NCBI GenBank assembly: GCA_014634225.1
Contig: BLFN01000740.1
Location: 1,804,069 to 1,816,568, forward strand
Source of the DNA: Acropora yongei
Taxonomy: Eukaryota > Cnidaria > Anthozoa > Scleractinia > Acroporidae
Direction: 5' to 3'
DNA length: 12,500 bases
Position 1 is the stretch's first letter. Every line of letters starts with the position of its first letter. Below the pieces are notes generated by a model. The model searched no databases and was not told the DNA's origin. It saw only the letters and a program-made list of their open reading frames with translations. Of this stretch, positions 1 through 7,982 are shown one piece after another. A program made the translations under genes and the position numbers.

Positions 1-1201
1 GCTGTGAACACTGTCGTTGAAGAAGGCATTAATCAGGAGAAGGACATTTGGAGGGATCACTTTACTACGCCTTTTTCTTCTAGGACACTTCATTTAGACT
101 CTCTTTCTACTATCGTAGTTTTATCAGAAATGGGAAAACAAATAGCGGTAATTGCGTTCCACGCTTTCTATTTTCAAGGTTTTCGAGGTATCTCGCGCAT
201 TTTTTTCCACGAGTATCGCCTTCGACCCCATTTGATTTCAAGATTTCGATGGACTAGTCGGCTGGCGTGAGAAGTTCAAGTACGACATTAGTATCATCTC
301 AAACGACATTTTTGCCGTTTGATATCGTTTTTCTCAATCTCTTACCTGGACCTCAAAAAATTCCATGTAAGGATACTTTCTAACTGCAAATTATTAATGT
401 ATGTTGCGTAGCATACGAAGCGTCAATTTACTCCAAATATAAATTGCGTTTTACGACTATGTATATTATTTTTTTACCGCTATTTTTTTTTCTGAAAATT
501 CAATTGGTAACATTTTCGACACCTGAGCACACTCTCTGAGTACATCCTGGGAATCTGCCGCTATTGAGAGGCGAAGAAGTTGTGCACAGATTCGTTTTTA
601 TAGTGTGATTACATATATAATGCAAATATGATCGATAATAAATGAGAAGGTTGCCAGAGACACACCGCAACCACGAATTCTTTCCAAAAGACAGGCCGAA
701 CCTCAGTTGGCATTCCTTTCAGGGAGAAAGGCTCATTTGCACGACAGGGAAATTGAGTACGGACCCGTGGAAAACGTGATGCAGACCGCATCATTTTACC
801 CGTCTACAAGGATAATCATTTTACACAGGTTAAGAATGTTGGATTAGGGACCCTGTTTGGGAGGTTTACGTTTACAATACACCCTCTGGGGACCGCGCCT
901 ATTTTTAATGAGAGACTATGGTACTGTTTAAGCTCATGCTCAAAATTATAACGTACCGAGATGTAAGAATCAAGAAACTGCTGTGGACCAGACTTTGGGG
1001 ACACAGTACCACTGTACCAGTGTCAAAAAAAAAAAAAACCTTGAACGCATAGTTTACATGGGCAAAAATCTGGAGTTCGTACTCCTCTCCTGAAGGGGCC
1101 GTACCGAGTGTTTCTGTTGTTTAGATAGGCCTAAAATCGATCAATTTTGTAGAAAGTGAGCAAACTAAACTCGAGAATACCCTTAAAGACAAAATACTTA
1201 C
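1..1201. other. Putative 3' intron or flank of the RNF213-like gene, no gene supported
   Basis: After the donor at 1201 the remaining bases should hold an intron and, if short enough, the exon encoding Cys-Gly and the second Cys pair of the RZ finger. I scanned the minus strand for that motif after an AG and found none. A run of 14 A lies at 1025-1038. On the minus strand this is a T-rich tract, but no plausible exon follows it. No open frame here resembles a protein on either strand. Confidence 0.5.
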
Positions 1202-1239
1202 CTCGCCAATGAAGTATGGGTGCTTGCAATTGCCACATT
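1202..1239 (-). CDS. RNF213: RNF213-like micro-exon of 38 bases (RZ zinc-finger core)
   Basis: The acceptor AATATTTTCAG|AA and the donor GAG|GTAAGT are both excellent. Two bases complete the split Glu codon from the previous exon, then 12 codons read CGNCKHPYFIGE. Spliced, the finger reads WYECGNCKHPYFIGE, against the usual W-Y-x-C-P-N-G-H-P-Y-x-I-G-[ED]-C-G of RZ fingers. It has one more residue between the first Cys and the His, and an extra Cys. The next exon should open with Cys-Gly, but I could not find it in 1-1201. Confidence 0.75.
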
Positions 1240-1463
1240 CTGAAAATATTAGACAAAACGCTGAAATGTCGACCTTGATTTGTAATGAAACAATGGCTCA
1301 TATGCTTTCTCCCACGTTCATACGAGTTATTTGGCATTTTCCACCTTTTCAGGTGGTCCAGGTTATGGTTAATATCAACTATTGACATATCTGCACTTTC
1401 CTCTATCATCAAAAATCAACAACTAGTTGTTAGCCCTTCGTCAGACGAAGGGCTCGCTAACGC

Positions 1464-1497
<34 letters not shown>

Positions 1498-1498
1498 C

Positions 1499-1531
<33 letters not shown>

Positions 1532-4500
1532 CAATTTTTCTTATCTCAATAAGATTTCTGATGTCACTTTACCCTTCTTTGGACAAGAGCTTACACCGTT
1601 GTCTAATGCATCTGCGAGCTATTTTGACTAAAACGTAACGAAACTGACTAAATTAAGTCTGAATAAAGTCTAGTACTGTCCGGTAAAACTCCTTTAAAAC
1701 TCCTCTAAGCGAACAGGTCTCTTCACTTAATTCTCCCCTTACAAACTTTTTGCAAAGTAAAAAGAGTTTGGTACTTATTTTGGAGAAAAGTATGGTAAAT
1801 CATAATCTCCAGTGCCCTCTCTAAGTAAATGGCCAGTTAAGACCTTGGTTTTTGTAATTCTATAAACACTTGAAACTGCCCGTAAATTTGAGTTACAGAA
1901 TCTTGCTAGGTAGCTTAGTAAACACTTACCGTACCACTGCCCAGGTTCCTGCCCACTTCTTGCCATTACTTCAGTGATAACCTTGATGCAGTCCAGAAAA
2001 TTATCCTCGGGAATAGTTGGCAGATATGAATTCTATATACAAAAACAATTTATCATTAAAGGTGGATTTTTTTTCCTTTTCACCCAATTTCGTGCGTGCT
2101 AAGACAGGAAAAGAACCAAAAATTGTTTATTTGGCTCGCATGGACAATCACCACATTATTTCTGGATTGAAGCCCAAACAAATGGTCTTGCTTTCACTTC
2201 AAATCACCCAGTGACTATTTTTTCGTTCTTGCTGTCATAATTTGGCAATTATTTATGGGTGTGTACTTTGCTTTTGCTATTATCTTCTTTCTTAAAGTGC
2301 CCATATCATCAAAATTTTTATTTTCTTATCTGATTCTATATATCACCCAATGAACTTCTGCGAAAGAAAAATGCGATTTCGATAAAATGCAATCTTTTTA
2401 GAAGTTTTAAAAACGTTCAAATTTGCCGCCATTTTGGTCCATCATACGCACCAGTCTTCCCCTGGTTCGGAATGATTTGCGACGTAGATTAAGGAACACG
2501 TGACTTCAGGCTGACTTATTTCGCTTGTTTTACCTCTGTAAATTAAACTTAGTAGTTCATACCAAATGCTGGAAAGGAGCATTTTGCATAGACTGCGAAG
2601 CTAAATTTAGAGGTAAATCTATGTCACAAATCTGAGCACGTCGATGACGTGATCAGCGGCACGGGTAGACCGGAATAAAATAGGATTTTCAGGTTTTTAA
2701 ATCTTAATAGAAAAATCGCTTTTTATCCAAATCGAAAATTTTCTTCGCCAAAGTTCATTGCATGGAATATAGGATCAGATATGAAAATAAAAATTTTGAC
2801 GATATGGGCACTTTAACAATTTTTGCTTTACAAGATTCAGTTGCTTACGCCAATCAGCAAGTCGACGAGTCAATCTATAGCGTAGATCACTTTTCGCCGA
2901 ACACAAGGGACAATCAAAATAAATGTTTAGTCAAGTTATCTATGTACTGTAAGCACGGATGAATAAAAGCTACTACCGCCATAGACGATGGATCCGTCAT
3001 CAGTATGTACAGAGGTCCTGTCAGTGACCCAGATCCAATGCACTGCAAAGCGATTGAAGTATGAATGACTATTTCAGCAAGGGTGTGGTCCTGTGCGCTC
3101 TTTCCTGGAAAAACTTCAAGGCCCCTGAAATCACCTCCTTGCCTGTTTTGAAGAAGTTGCTTAGCAAAAGGCTGAGCCTAAAAATAGACAACGAACACCA
3201 TCACTGAGGCATTTATCAAACAATCCGCCTCACTTCCGTCAATGTTCATGTCAGTGTTACAGCAACAAGGTATCCCGCAGCTACGTGCGCAGGGTAACTC
3301 AGTTCCAGTTCCTGACTGCTCACCTTTAGGCACATTCCATCCAACTTGGTGAAAATCGGACTGGGTCGCAGCCGCAGTGTTGCTACATTCCAGAGAAATT
3401 TCTGTCCCTATACAGCCCTTATCTGAACATGAGGGACTGTGCAATAATTATCAGAAAGGAGGGGGAGGGGCTCATAAACAAGCCTTACATAGGAAAATAT
3501 TACGTAGTGTCCCCCTGCCAACGAAGAAAAGTTTAGCTTTGACTCCCTCCTGATCCCCCAAAATTCATGACCAGCCGCCCTCCCTATGGATGGGACACTC
3601 TCTATAACTTACTTCTTGTAATGGATCATCTCTTCTTGTGAACCTGGATCGGCCCTTGAAGTCGTAATAAGTTATAAGTAAAAATGTCATGTGACCAGAT
3701 AGGTGAATTGCTCACGGCCTTGGTACCAACCACTGTTAGTTCATTATTACATTTTTAATGACATACTAAATCAAGTTTTATTGATATTAAATCAGTCCCA
3801 AAAGGGAATGAGTATCACTGTTTTTCATATAGGGATTTCCATGTTTATATACCCTTACCCTTACGGTATGATTTACATGGTGCCTCCCCCTCCTGATAAT
3901 TATTGCACAGTCACTGATTGCCCTTTTATCATGATGTGCCCATGCAGGTTCGCAAATTGGCTGGATCAGTCGCGACAGATTGCTTGATTTACGATTATTT
4001 GTCGGCGCCAACTGTTCGGGGAATCGTTGAATATTCGCGCAAGTTTTATGAAAATCATGACTGACAGTGATTGAAAGCACCATGAACGCTATCAAGAGAA
4101 CACAGAATCGGACACGATTAATGCCAATATATCAACCGGTCACAAATGTCATTTGTTTTTCGTTAAATAAAGTAAACAATAAAATGCCAAGACGAAGGCA
4201 CAACGAATTTTTCAATATTAGTGGCCTTTTTATCTCACCGTGGAGGAAAGATTCCTGCCATTTTGGAAAAACAGAGCAAGCTTTTCTTTAACCTAAAAAT
4301 ACAAAGAAAATTGAAAAACGAAATTTTCCTTATTTTTTCTTTAAAGTTTAACTCAACATAAGCTGATGGCATTCCTTTTCTAATAAATTGCATGGGGAAT
4401 TATCTATTTATCTTATTATCTCTTTATTTTATTTTATTTCCAATCTGCTTACGGTGGTAACTTCATCAAACTTAGTGTTTCATTCTCCCGCCAATGCCAC

Positions 4501-7354
4501 GAGTTGCACGGTTTCTTTGGCAACAAACTAATACCACTTTGGCCAATGGCAGTCTGACGAAAGTTTGAGATTTGAACGTAGCAAAAGGGGGCATACAATT
4601 GAGACATGTTAAATTGAAATTGGCTGCAAATCTGTAATATTTAGCCGGACTCCGGAACTCAGAAGTTTTTGCACTGACGTCGTTAAAATTCTTTTTATCT
4701 GCTCTTAGACCACTAGAAGAATTCAAATACGTCACTCAGTATCATTCAGTAGGCATGCAGTATTAGTCCACCCATTCCGACATTAAGCCACTATGATACA
4801 AAACAAGACTTTATTGGGTCAATTGAAATAATTGTTAACTCGTTTTGAACTTTTCCCCTGAGCTGCTCCCTGAAATATCGGCTTGTAGAATAAAAAGCCG
4901 GCTTACCTCATCAGAAACGCTTTGAGGTTGAGAACATGTTACTTCTCGATATAACGCTAATAAGAGTAAAACGTCTTTGTAAACATTTTCAACTTCAACT
5001 TCCTGCAATTGCAACAACACGATAACCGGACAGATTACGGTTTGAACTGTGACTCATCTGACTTTACTTCACTTTCCGTTACGTTAACCATTGCTAAGCG
5101 ACTGAATTATGCCAATTTGAGCCTAAACAATGAAATTAAGTCAGATGAAACTTATGTTACCAAGAAAGAAATCATGTTATAGATCAAAATTATGGTGGAT
5201 ATCCGAACCGTAACTGCAGCAGCAATATCTTCAATATTTCCACTGATGACTCCTTTCGCCAGTAGTTTGCGAATGTCGCGATACGGTTTCAAATGAACAA
5301 CAAATCTGTCCTGAATGACATCTTCCTCCTGAAAAAAATCCAAGAAAGATGTCCAGAGACTTTCCCTTGGCCAGTGCCCATGATTCCCCCGTGATTTCTT
5401 CGTACATCCCTCGCTCTCCGAGGATTCCTTCAAGAAACAGGCCTATATGCCTGCATGCAATTTCATGATCATCATGACACACTGCTAGATCAGGGGATAA
5501 TTCAACACTCCACTAAATGATGTTAGAAAACGAGAAGGTTAGGGGAAAGGGAATTTGAGACTATTTGAACCCTTTTATTCTAGCTCAATATATGCGCTTG
5601 ACTTTTTCCAGATGTGTTCACATGTATGATTATTTTTTCCAGCAGAATATCTTTTGATCATCACCCAACCTATCCCCCCCTTCATAATGTAAATGGTTCT
5701 CTTCAAATATGCCGGGATGAGTTCTACTTTTCATCATGGAAAATTAACATTGTTTGTTAAACGACGTTGTGAGGGGAACCAATGGCACTCCACAAAACAA
5801 CATAGACGTCTCAGTACATTCGAGCTGCACTCATTAACAAATCTTACCTCCTGACGAGCATCTGGTGGGACAATCCACTCTAGCTCTTGATACCGCCCAA
5901 GGGTTCTGACACAATCAAAGCCATAGCATCTGACAAGCTGCCTCACAAGGAACATATGCGGAGTACTGGGGCCTGGACTTTCCCGACAAAGTCGTTTCAC
6001 AGCTTCTAGGAGACTCGCCAACTCCCGCCTAACATCATGATCACCAGCAATGCTAGAGTCTCCGTTGATAAAGAACCTGTAAAGGTACTCTGCTACCCGA
6101 GTTAACACGTGGCGCCCTTTTGCAACACTTTCCAGAGCATGAGCGTTCATATCAACACGCTCATCACCAGATGACGCTACACCTTTTAAGGCAGCGGAAA
6201 CTTCATTGCAAATTTTTGTAGCTAGTTTCAGTTGGACTGTCAACTTTGTATCTGGGATTTTTGCCTGGTACCGACTTATAAGATTGTCCTGAAAATGAAT
6301 ACAAAGAAATGCAAAGACGAGAATTTTTAATTAACCGTTATAATTCACTCTAACGATAATGAAGTACAGAACAACAATTTTGGCGTTGAAAGAGTTGAAA
6401 AATGCTTGTCGTAACTATATCGATCATTTAACATTAGAGAAATTATTTATATCGCCCAATGAAAAATTATAATCAGGGATGCGAACCTCTATACATTGAA
6501 TGCAAAGGAAACAGACTTCCTTGATGTCCAGTGGATTTCGCTGCAAACGCTGAGCTTTTCTCAAGAAAACATCTAAATAATCCTTCACAAATGATTGCCT
6601 AATCAAAAAGAGATACAAAGGTACTTTTAAAAACATAATTGCCCCTAGGAAAAAAAAGCTACAAGCAACATAATTTGTGCAAAACCAATACACCTGAGTC
6701 ACTAGAATCACAATATTTACAAGAAATAGGACTACGAGATCAAAAGGTCTGCACTGAACTTCATGCGGATTGAAACCAATAGATGGCTGGAGACTGGACT
6801 GAAACAAGGTTTGAAACACTATATCGGGTAATGCAATTTTCTTTTACTTCGCTACAGATGGACTTTTATGGTCACTTTGCTTTGTTCATTCGAATCTGGG
6901 TTTCTAATGTCTACTGTGCAAAACAAATCTTGTAAGTAGAAGAAATGGCATTTTTCAGGTGATATTCAATCTCATTTCTACGGTACCCTATCTCTCCACC
7001 TTAGGAACTAGGTAAATGATCGCTGCGGAAACGTTCGATTTCTGCTGGTTATACAATACCACACTGAGGGAAATGATAAGGCATCTGGTTCCCTTGTAAA
7101 TAACTGGAGTATATTACCTGGACCGTAAAAGCTGCTGAAGAAGGAAAGAACGCACGACAGGTGTTCGGTCAATTTGGAAATCAGGAAAAGGTGAGAAATC
7201 CTTAGTTTGTGTACTCTCCTGAACAATCACATATTGCATGAGGTGAGAAAGAGCGTCTTCTTGCAAATCGTACGAAGATTCACCAAAGCAAAACAAGGCA
7301 ACCAGTTCCATAAAAAAGGCATTACATCGACGATGTAAATCAGACTCGTCACCC
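1202..7354 (-). CDS. RNF213: RNF213-like (mysterin) E3 ubiquitin ligase, C-terminal part, nine exons, partial at both ends
   Basis: RNF213 is a giant cytosolic AAA+ ATPase and E3 ubiquitin ligase that acts at lipid droplets and on intracellular bacteria. In human RNF213 the RZ finger is needed to ubiquitylate bacterial lipopolysaccharide. Nine exons joined at GT-AG sites give about 467 residues without a stop, and every intron phase agrees. Family landmarks appear in the right order: RRCNAFFMELV, FSPFPDF..DRTPVVRSFLLQQLL, CIQCIEDNL, SPGPSTPHMFLVRQLVRCYG, DRFVVHLKPYRDIRKLLAKG, LLLLALYREVT, LEVFPGKS, MANSYLPTIPED, and the RZ start QWYEC. The assignment rests on my memory of the family, not on a search. 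The RING and AAA+ parts should lie beyond the right edge. The end of the RZ finger and the tail were not found to the left. A diverged paralogue or an expressed fragment is possible, since cnidarians may carry several copies. Confidence 0.85.
1240..1929 (-). other. Intron inside the RZ finger codons
   Basis: The intron has 690 bases, with a perfect GTAAGT donor at 1929-1924 and an AATATTTTCAG acceptor at 1240. It interrupts the Glu codon of QWY-E-C. It contains the hairpin-bearing interspersed repeat at about 1420-1545. I see no further exon. Confidence 0.75.
1420..1545 (+). repeat. Interspersed repeat with an 11-bp hairpin
   Basis: The core is a near-perfect palindrome, AGCCCTTCGTC at 1432-1442 and GACGAAGGGCT at 1444-1454, around a single A. 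Downstream follow GCTCGAAACGTCAGC, then TTTCACGGTGGCAATTC and TTTATCAACTCGTTTGATAA. I recognise this string as a repeat common in cnidarian and other marine animal genomes, but I cannot name its family with certainty. The boundaries are approximate. It lies within an intron, opposite to the gene's direction as written. Confidence 0.6.
1930..2032 (-). CDS. RNF213: RNF213-like exon 8 of the window (LPTIPED and start of RZ finger)
   Basis: The exon has 103 bases: 34 codons plus the first base of a split codon. The acceptor is TTTTTGTATATAG|AAT and the donor TACG|GTAAGT is perfect. The product starts NSYLPTIPEDNFLDCIKVIT and ends SGQEPGQWY. The LPTIPED motif followed about 20 residues later by GQWY is diagnostic of RNF213 just before the RZ-type zinc finger. 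The intron splits the finger directly before its first cysteine. Confidence 0.87.
2033..2976 (-). other. Intron carrying a short inverted-repeat element
   Basis: The intron runs from the donor GTAGTA (2976) to the acceptor TATATAG (2033) of the RNF213-like gene. More than half of it is the 517-base inverted-repeat element at 2296-2812. The remainder is AT-rich with no exon-like open frame. Confidence 0.75.
2296..2812. mobile_element. Non-autonomous DNA transposon (MITE) with long terminal inverted repeats
   Basis: The left end AGTGCCCATATC at 2296 and the right end GATATGGGCACT ending at 2812 are inverted copies. Over the first 50 bases the arms match at 45 positions. The similarity continues with small gaps for about 120 bases on each side, for example CAATGAACTT on the left against AAGTTCATTG on the right. 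TTAA flanks both ends (2292-2295 and 2813-2816). This fits a TTAA duplication of the piggyBac type, or a TA duplication with termini AAGTGCCC. There is no transposase frame. The right end is 164 bases from the exon donor at 2976. Confidence 0.85.
2977..3177 (-). CDS. RNF213: RNF213-like exon 7 of the window
   Basis: The exon has 201 bases, or 67 codons, phase 0 at both ends. The acceptor is TTGTCTATTTTTAG|GCT and the donor ATGGCG|GTAGTA. The product starts AQPFAKQLLQNRQGGDFRG, passes through LEVFPGKS and AEIVIHTSIALQC, and ends YILMTDPSSMA. This matches the RNF213 pattern of an FA..L..N segment, a VFPG.S motif, a hydrophobic helix and a P..M motif just before LPT[IM]PED. The last of these opens the next exon. 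Confidence 0.87.
3435..3470 (+). repeat. Left copy of an inverted G-rich repeat motif
   Basis: It starts GACTGTGCAATAATTATCAG, then has AAA and a run GGAGGGGGAGG. The same motif lies inverted at 3883-3912, identical over the first 20 bases, without the AAA. The sequence beyond the motif diverges. These look like two fragments of one repeat family facing each other, not the ends of one element. Confidence 0.65.
3883..3912 (-). repeat. Right (inverted) copy of the G-rich repeat motif
   Basis: Read on the minus strand it begins GACTGTGCAATAATTATCAG and continues GAGGGGGAGG. It pairs with the copy at 3435-3470, with 412 bases between them. In a transcript the two could form a stem of about 30 pairs with a three-base bulge. 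Confidence 0.65.
4239..4292 (-). CDS. RNF213: RNF213-like exon 6 of the window (54-base exon)
   Basis: This short exon of 18 codons is phase 0 at both ends. The acceptor is TTTGTATTTTTAG|GTT and the donor ACG|GTGAGA. Its product VKEKLALFFQNGRNLSST continues from ...SVSDE of the previous exon. It aligns by eye with the family segment of the form K-F-x-x-F-I-x-S-x-x-x-LSS that follows REVT. It is too short to stand alone. The support is the phase, the splice sites and the fit on both sides. Confidence 0.72.
4293..4906 (-). other. AT-rich intron, nothing further seen
   Basis: The intron lies between the donor GTAAGC (4906) and the acceptor TTTTTAG (4293). It contains a low-complexity stretch of repeated TTTTA or TTAT units at about 4410-4440 and an 87-codon open frame at 4472-4735 without recognisable homology. 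Skipping it joins SVSDE to VKEKLALFF, as expected for the family. Confidence 0.65.
4907..5002 (-). CDS. RNF213: RNF213-like exon 5 of the window
   Basis: The exon has 96 bases, or 32 codons, phase 0 at both ends. The acceptor TTGCAATTGCAG|GAA and the donor GATGAG|GTAAGC are both close to consensus. The product EVEVENVYKDVLLLLALYRE continues VTCSQPQSVSDE. The LLLLALYREVT motif corresponds to the conserved LLLA-[VF]-[FY]-REVT block of RNF213. Confidence 0.87.
5209..5328 (-). CDS. RNF213: RNF213-like exon 4 of the window
   Basis: The acceptor GATTTTTTTCAG|GAG is strong and keeps phase 0. The product begins EEDVIQDRFVVHLKPYRDIR and continues KLLAKGVISGNIEDIAAAVT, a known block of the family. The 3' end is uncertain. 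Ending at ACG|GTTCGG (5208) gives 40 codons and joins smoothly to EVEVENVYKDVLLLLALYRE. A second in-frame donor, TTG|GTAACA at 5160, would add 16 mostly hydrophobic residues that I do not expect in this protein. I prefer the shorter form. Confidence 0.72.
5329..5847 (-). other. Intron, nothing further seen
   Basis: The intron runs from the donor GTAAGA (5847) to the acceptor TTTTTTTCAG (5329). A minus-strand open frame at 5231-5482 looks protein-like near 5480-5340. It lacks a usable donor and is in a different frame from the exon it runs into, so I treat it as intron. Confidence 0.65.
5848..6288 (-). CDS. RNF213: RNF213-like exon 3 of the window (largest exon)
   Basis: The exon has 441 bases, or 147 codons, phase 0 at both ends. 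The acceptor is TTCATTTTCAG|GAC and the donor CAGGAG|GTAAGA. The product begins DNLISRYQAKIPDTKLTVQL and ends ELEWIVPPDARQE. It includes SPGPSTPHMFLVRQLVRCYG, a recognisable RNF213 stretch from the helical region between the RING and the RZ finger. The sequence is helix-rich and has no transmembrane segment. The open frame continuing below 5848 is intron. Confidence 0.87.
6487..6598 (-). CDS. RNF213: RNF213-like exon 2 of the window
   Basis: The exon has 112 bases: one base completing AG|G (Arg), then 37 codons starting QSFVKDYLDVFLRKAQ and ending CIQCIE. The acceptor TTTTTGATTAG is clear. The donor GAG|GTTCGC at 6486 is non-consensus at positions +4 and +5. The junction is supported because joining to the next exon gives CIQCIE-DNLISRY, matching the conserved ...CLED... 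motif of the family. The open frame runs on to 6424 as intron read-through without homology. Confidence 0.8.
6599..7117 (-). other. Intron, nothing further seen
   Basis: The intron runs from the donor GTAATA (7117) to the acceptor TTTTTGATTAG (6599). It joins an AG|G split Arg codon. A hydrophobic open frame upstream of exon 6487-6598 is intron read-through. Confidence 0.7.
7118..7354 (-). CDS. RNF213: RNF213-like exon 1 of the window (post-RING segment)
   Basis: The exon has 237 bases: one base completing a split codon, 78 codons from GDESDLHRRCNAFFMELV to QQLLRS, then two bases of a split Arg codon. The donor CAG|GTAATA at 7117 is good. The acceptor is a pyrimidine-rich run ending AAAAAG (7356-7355), weak at the base before AG. 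An in-frame TGA further upstream excludes a longer exon. The segment RRCNAFFMELVALFCF and the block FSPF...DRTPVVRSFLLQQLL are what I expect in RNF213 shortly after the RING domain. No upstream exon is visible before the retrotransposon LTR. Confidence 0.77.
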
Positions 7355-7605
7355 CTTTTTAAGAAAGACAAAGAAATGTGATTTTCTCTAACTCATATCT
7401 AGGCAAGCAAAATGTAAGACTGTTATTCAAATCATAGCAAATTAAACGTTTGAGGGAAAACCAGAGTGTATAGCGGGAGCGAGGCCTCTGAAAGCGCGAG
7501 ACCTCAAACGAAGCCATCAACATGCAAGCTCGAGAATTCAACCCGTGATACATTAGTAGCTGGCAAATGCTCCCCTACTATTCTGATACTGCTCCATTAC
7601 ATTCA
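7355..7605. other. Stretch between the first visible exon and the LTR
   Basis: This is presumably intron of the RNF213-like gene, and part of it may still be LTR because the LTR end is not fixed. A 9-base inverted repeat, CGTTTGAGG at 7447-7455 and CCTCAAACG at 7502-7510, is the only local structure seen. No exon encoding the region between the RING and RRCNAFF is present. Confidence 0.5.
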
Positions 7606-7667
7606 TGTTCAATACCGCTACATAAAAAGACTGAGGCCTTGCATAAGACGTCTCCTTTAGTGAGAAC

Positions 7668-7673
7668 TTTATT
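7668..7673 (-). terminator. Polyadenylation signal AATAAA in the 3' LTR
   Basis: The hexamer AATAAA lies on the minus strand within the putative LTR, about 310 bases after its start. It would mark the R/U5 boundary region of the retroelement transcript. Because it faces the same way as the RNF213-like gene, it could also cause premature polyadenylation of host transcripts. Confidence 0.5.
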
Positions 7674-7890
7674 TACTATTGTTTCATGAGGGTTCTGGTT
7701 ATGGTAAGGATCTGGAAGACTCTTTGCCTGTGACGTCTACACAAAAAGGTACGCCAGTAAGTTAAGCCAAAACTCCGAGCAGAAGAGATCACATTTACTA
7801 ACCGAAGACAAGATGCAAATACGAATCAAAACGGTAAATACAAAGCGGTAATATAGGTAGCAAGCTAATTATGCGCGAAACGTGTGACAA

Positions 7891-7964
7891 TGACTAAACA
7901 ACAGCGTGCGAGCAAAGCGAAACGACAACGTGCACAATGTGTCACGCTACGTGACTAAACAACA
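7891..7964 (-). repeat. Direct repeat in the U3 region of the LTR
   Basis: The 13-base string TGACTAAACAACA (plus strand) occurs at 7891-7903 and again at 7952-7964. A palindrome, GTCACGCTACGTGAC, lies just before the second copy at about 7941-7955. Short tandem repeats in U3 are often enhancer units; that role here is inference. Confidence 0.6.
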
Positions 7965-7982
7965 ATACGAAATATGGCGTGA

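Larger units (their letters stand above)
3178..4238 (-). other. Intron with inverted repeat-family fragments
   Basis: The intron runs from the donor GTGAGA (4238) to the acceptor ATTTTTAG (3178). Open frames at 3178-3444 and 3787-4095 on the minus strand have no recognisable homology, and splicing over them joins LSST to AQPF as the family requires. The intron includes G-rich and C-rich tracts and the inverted motif pair listed separately. Confidence 0.7.
7606..7982 (-). repeat. Putative 3' LTR
   Basis: It starts directly after the polypurine tract with TCACGCC on the minus strand, not the usual TG. It contains a TATA-like CTATATTA (about 7857-7850) and an AATAAA signal (7673-7668). An imperfect 61-base-spaced direct repeat of TGTTGTTTAGTCA also lies in U3. 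The far end is unknown; the ACA at 7608-7606 gives about 377 bases. The 5' LTR needed for comparison is outside the window. Confidence 0.6.

Noticed and set aside
348..385. A possible further RNF213-like exon on the minus strand between TTTGCAG and CAG|GTAAGAG, reading LESILTWNFLRS
   Set aside because: The splice sites are good and the peptide vaguely resembles a family segment far beyond the RZ finger. However, the roughly 200 residues that should lie between are absent, so chance is more likely.
1025..1038. Run of 14 A as the tail of a retroposed copy (SINE)
   Set aside because: No promoter boxes, target duplication or recognisable body could be found upstream.
3178..3444. Cysteine-rich minus-strand open frame next to exon 2977-3177
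   Set aside because: It ends at the exon's own acceptor TAG, and splicing past it gives the expected LSST-AQPF junction. The peptide matches no family I know.
4472..4735. 87-codon minus-strand open frame with two CCAAT motifs nearby
   Set aside because: It falls in an intron whose removal restores the RNF213 sequence, and it has no homology or splice sites. The CCAAT strings are expected by chance.
5340..5482. Protein-like minus-strand frame (EIACRHIGLFLEGILGERG) just upstream of exon 5209-5328
   Set aside because: It lacks a usable donor, runs into the exon in another frame, and the family has no insert at this junction.
7447..7510. 9-base inverted repeat CGTTTGAGG / CCTCAAACG as ends of a small element
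   Set aside because: The arms are too short and no flanking duplication is present. It may simply be part of the LTR flank.
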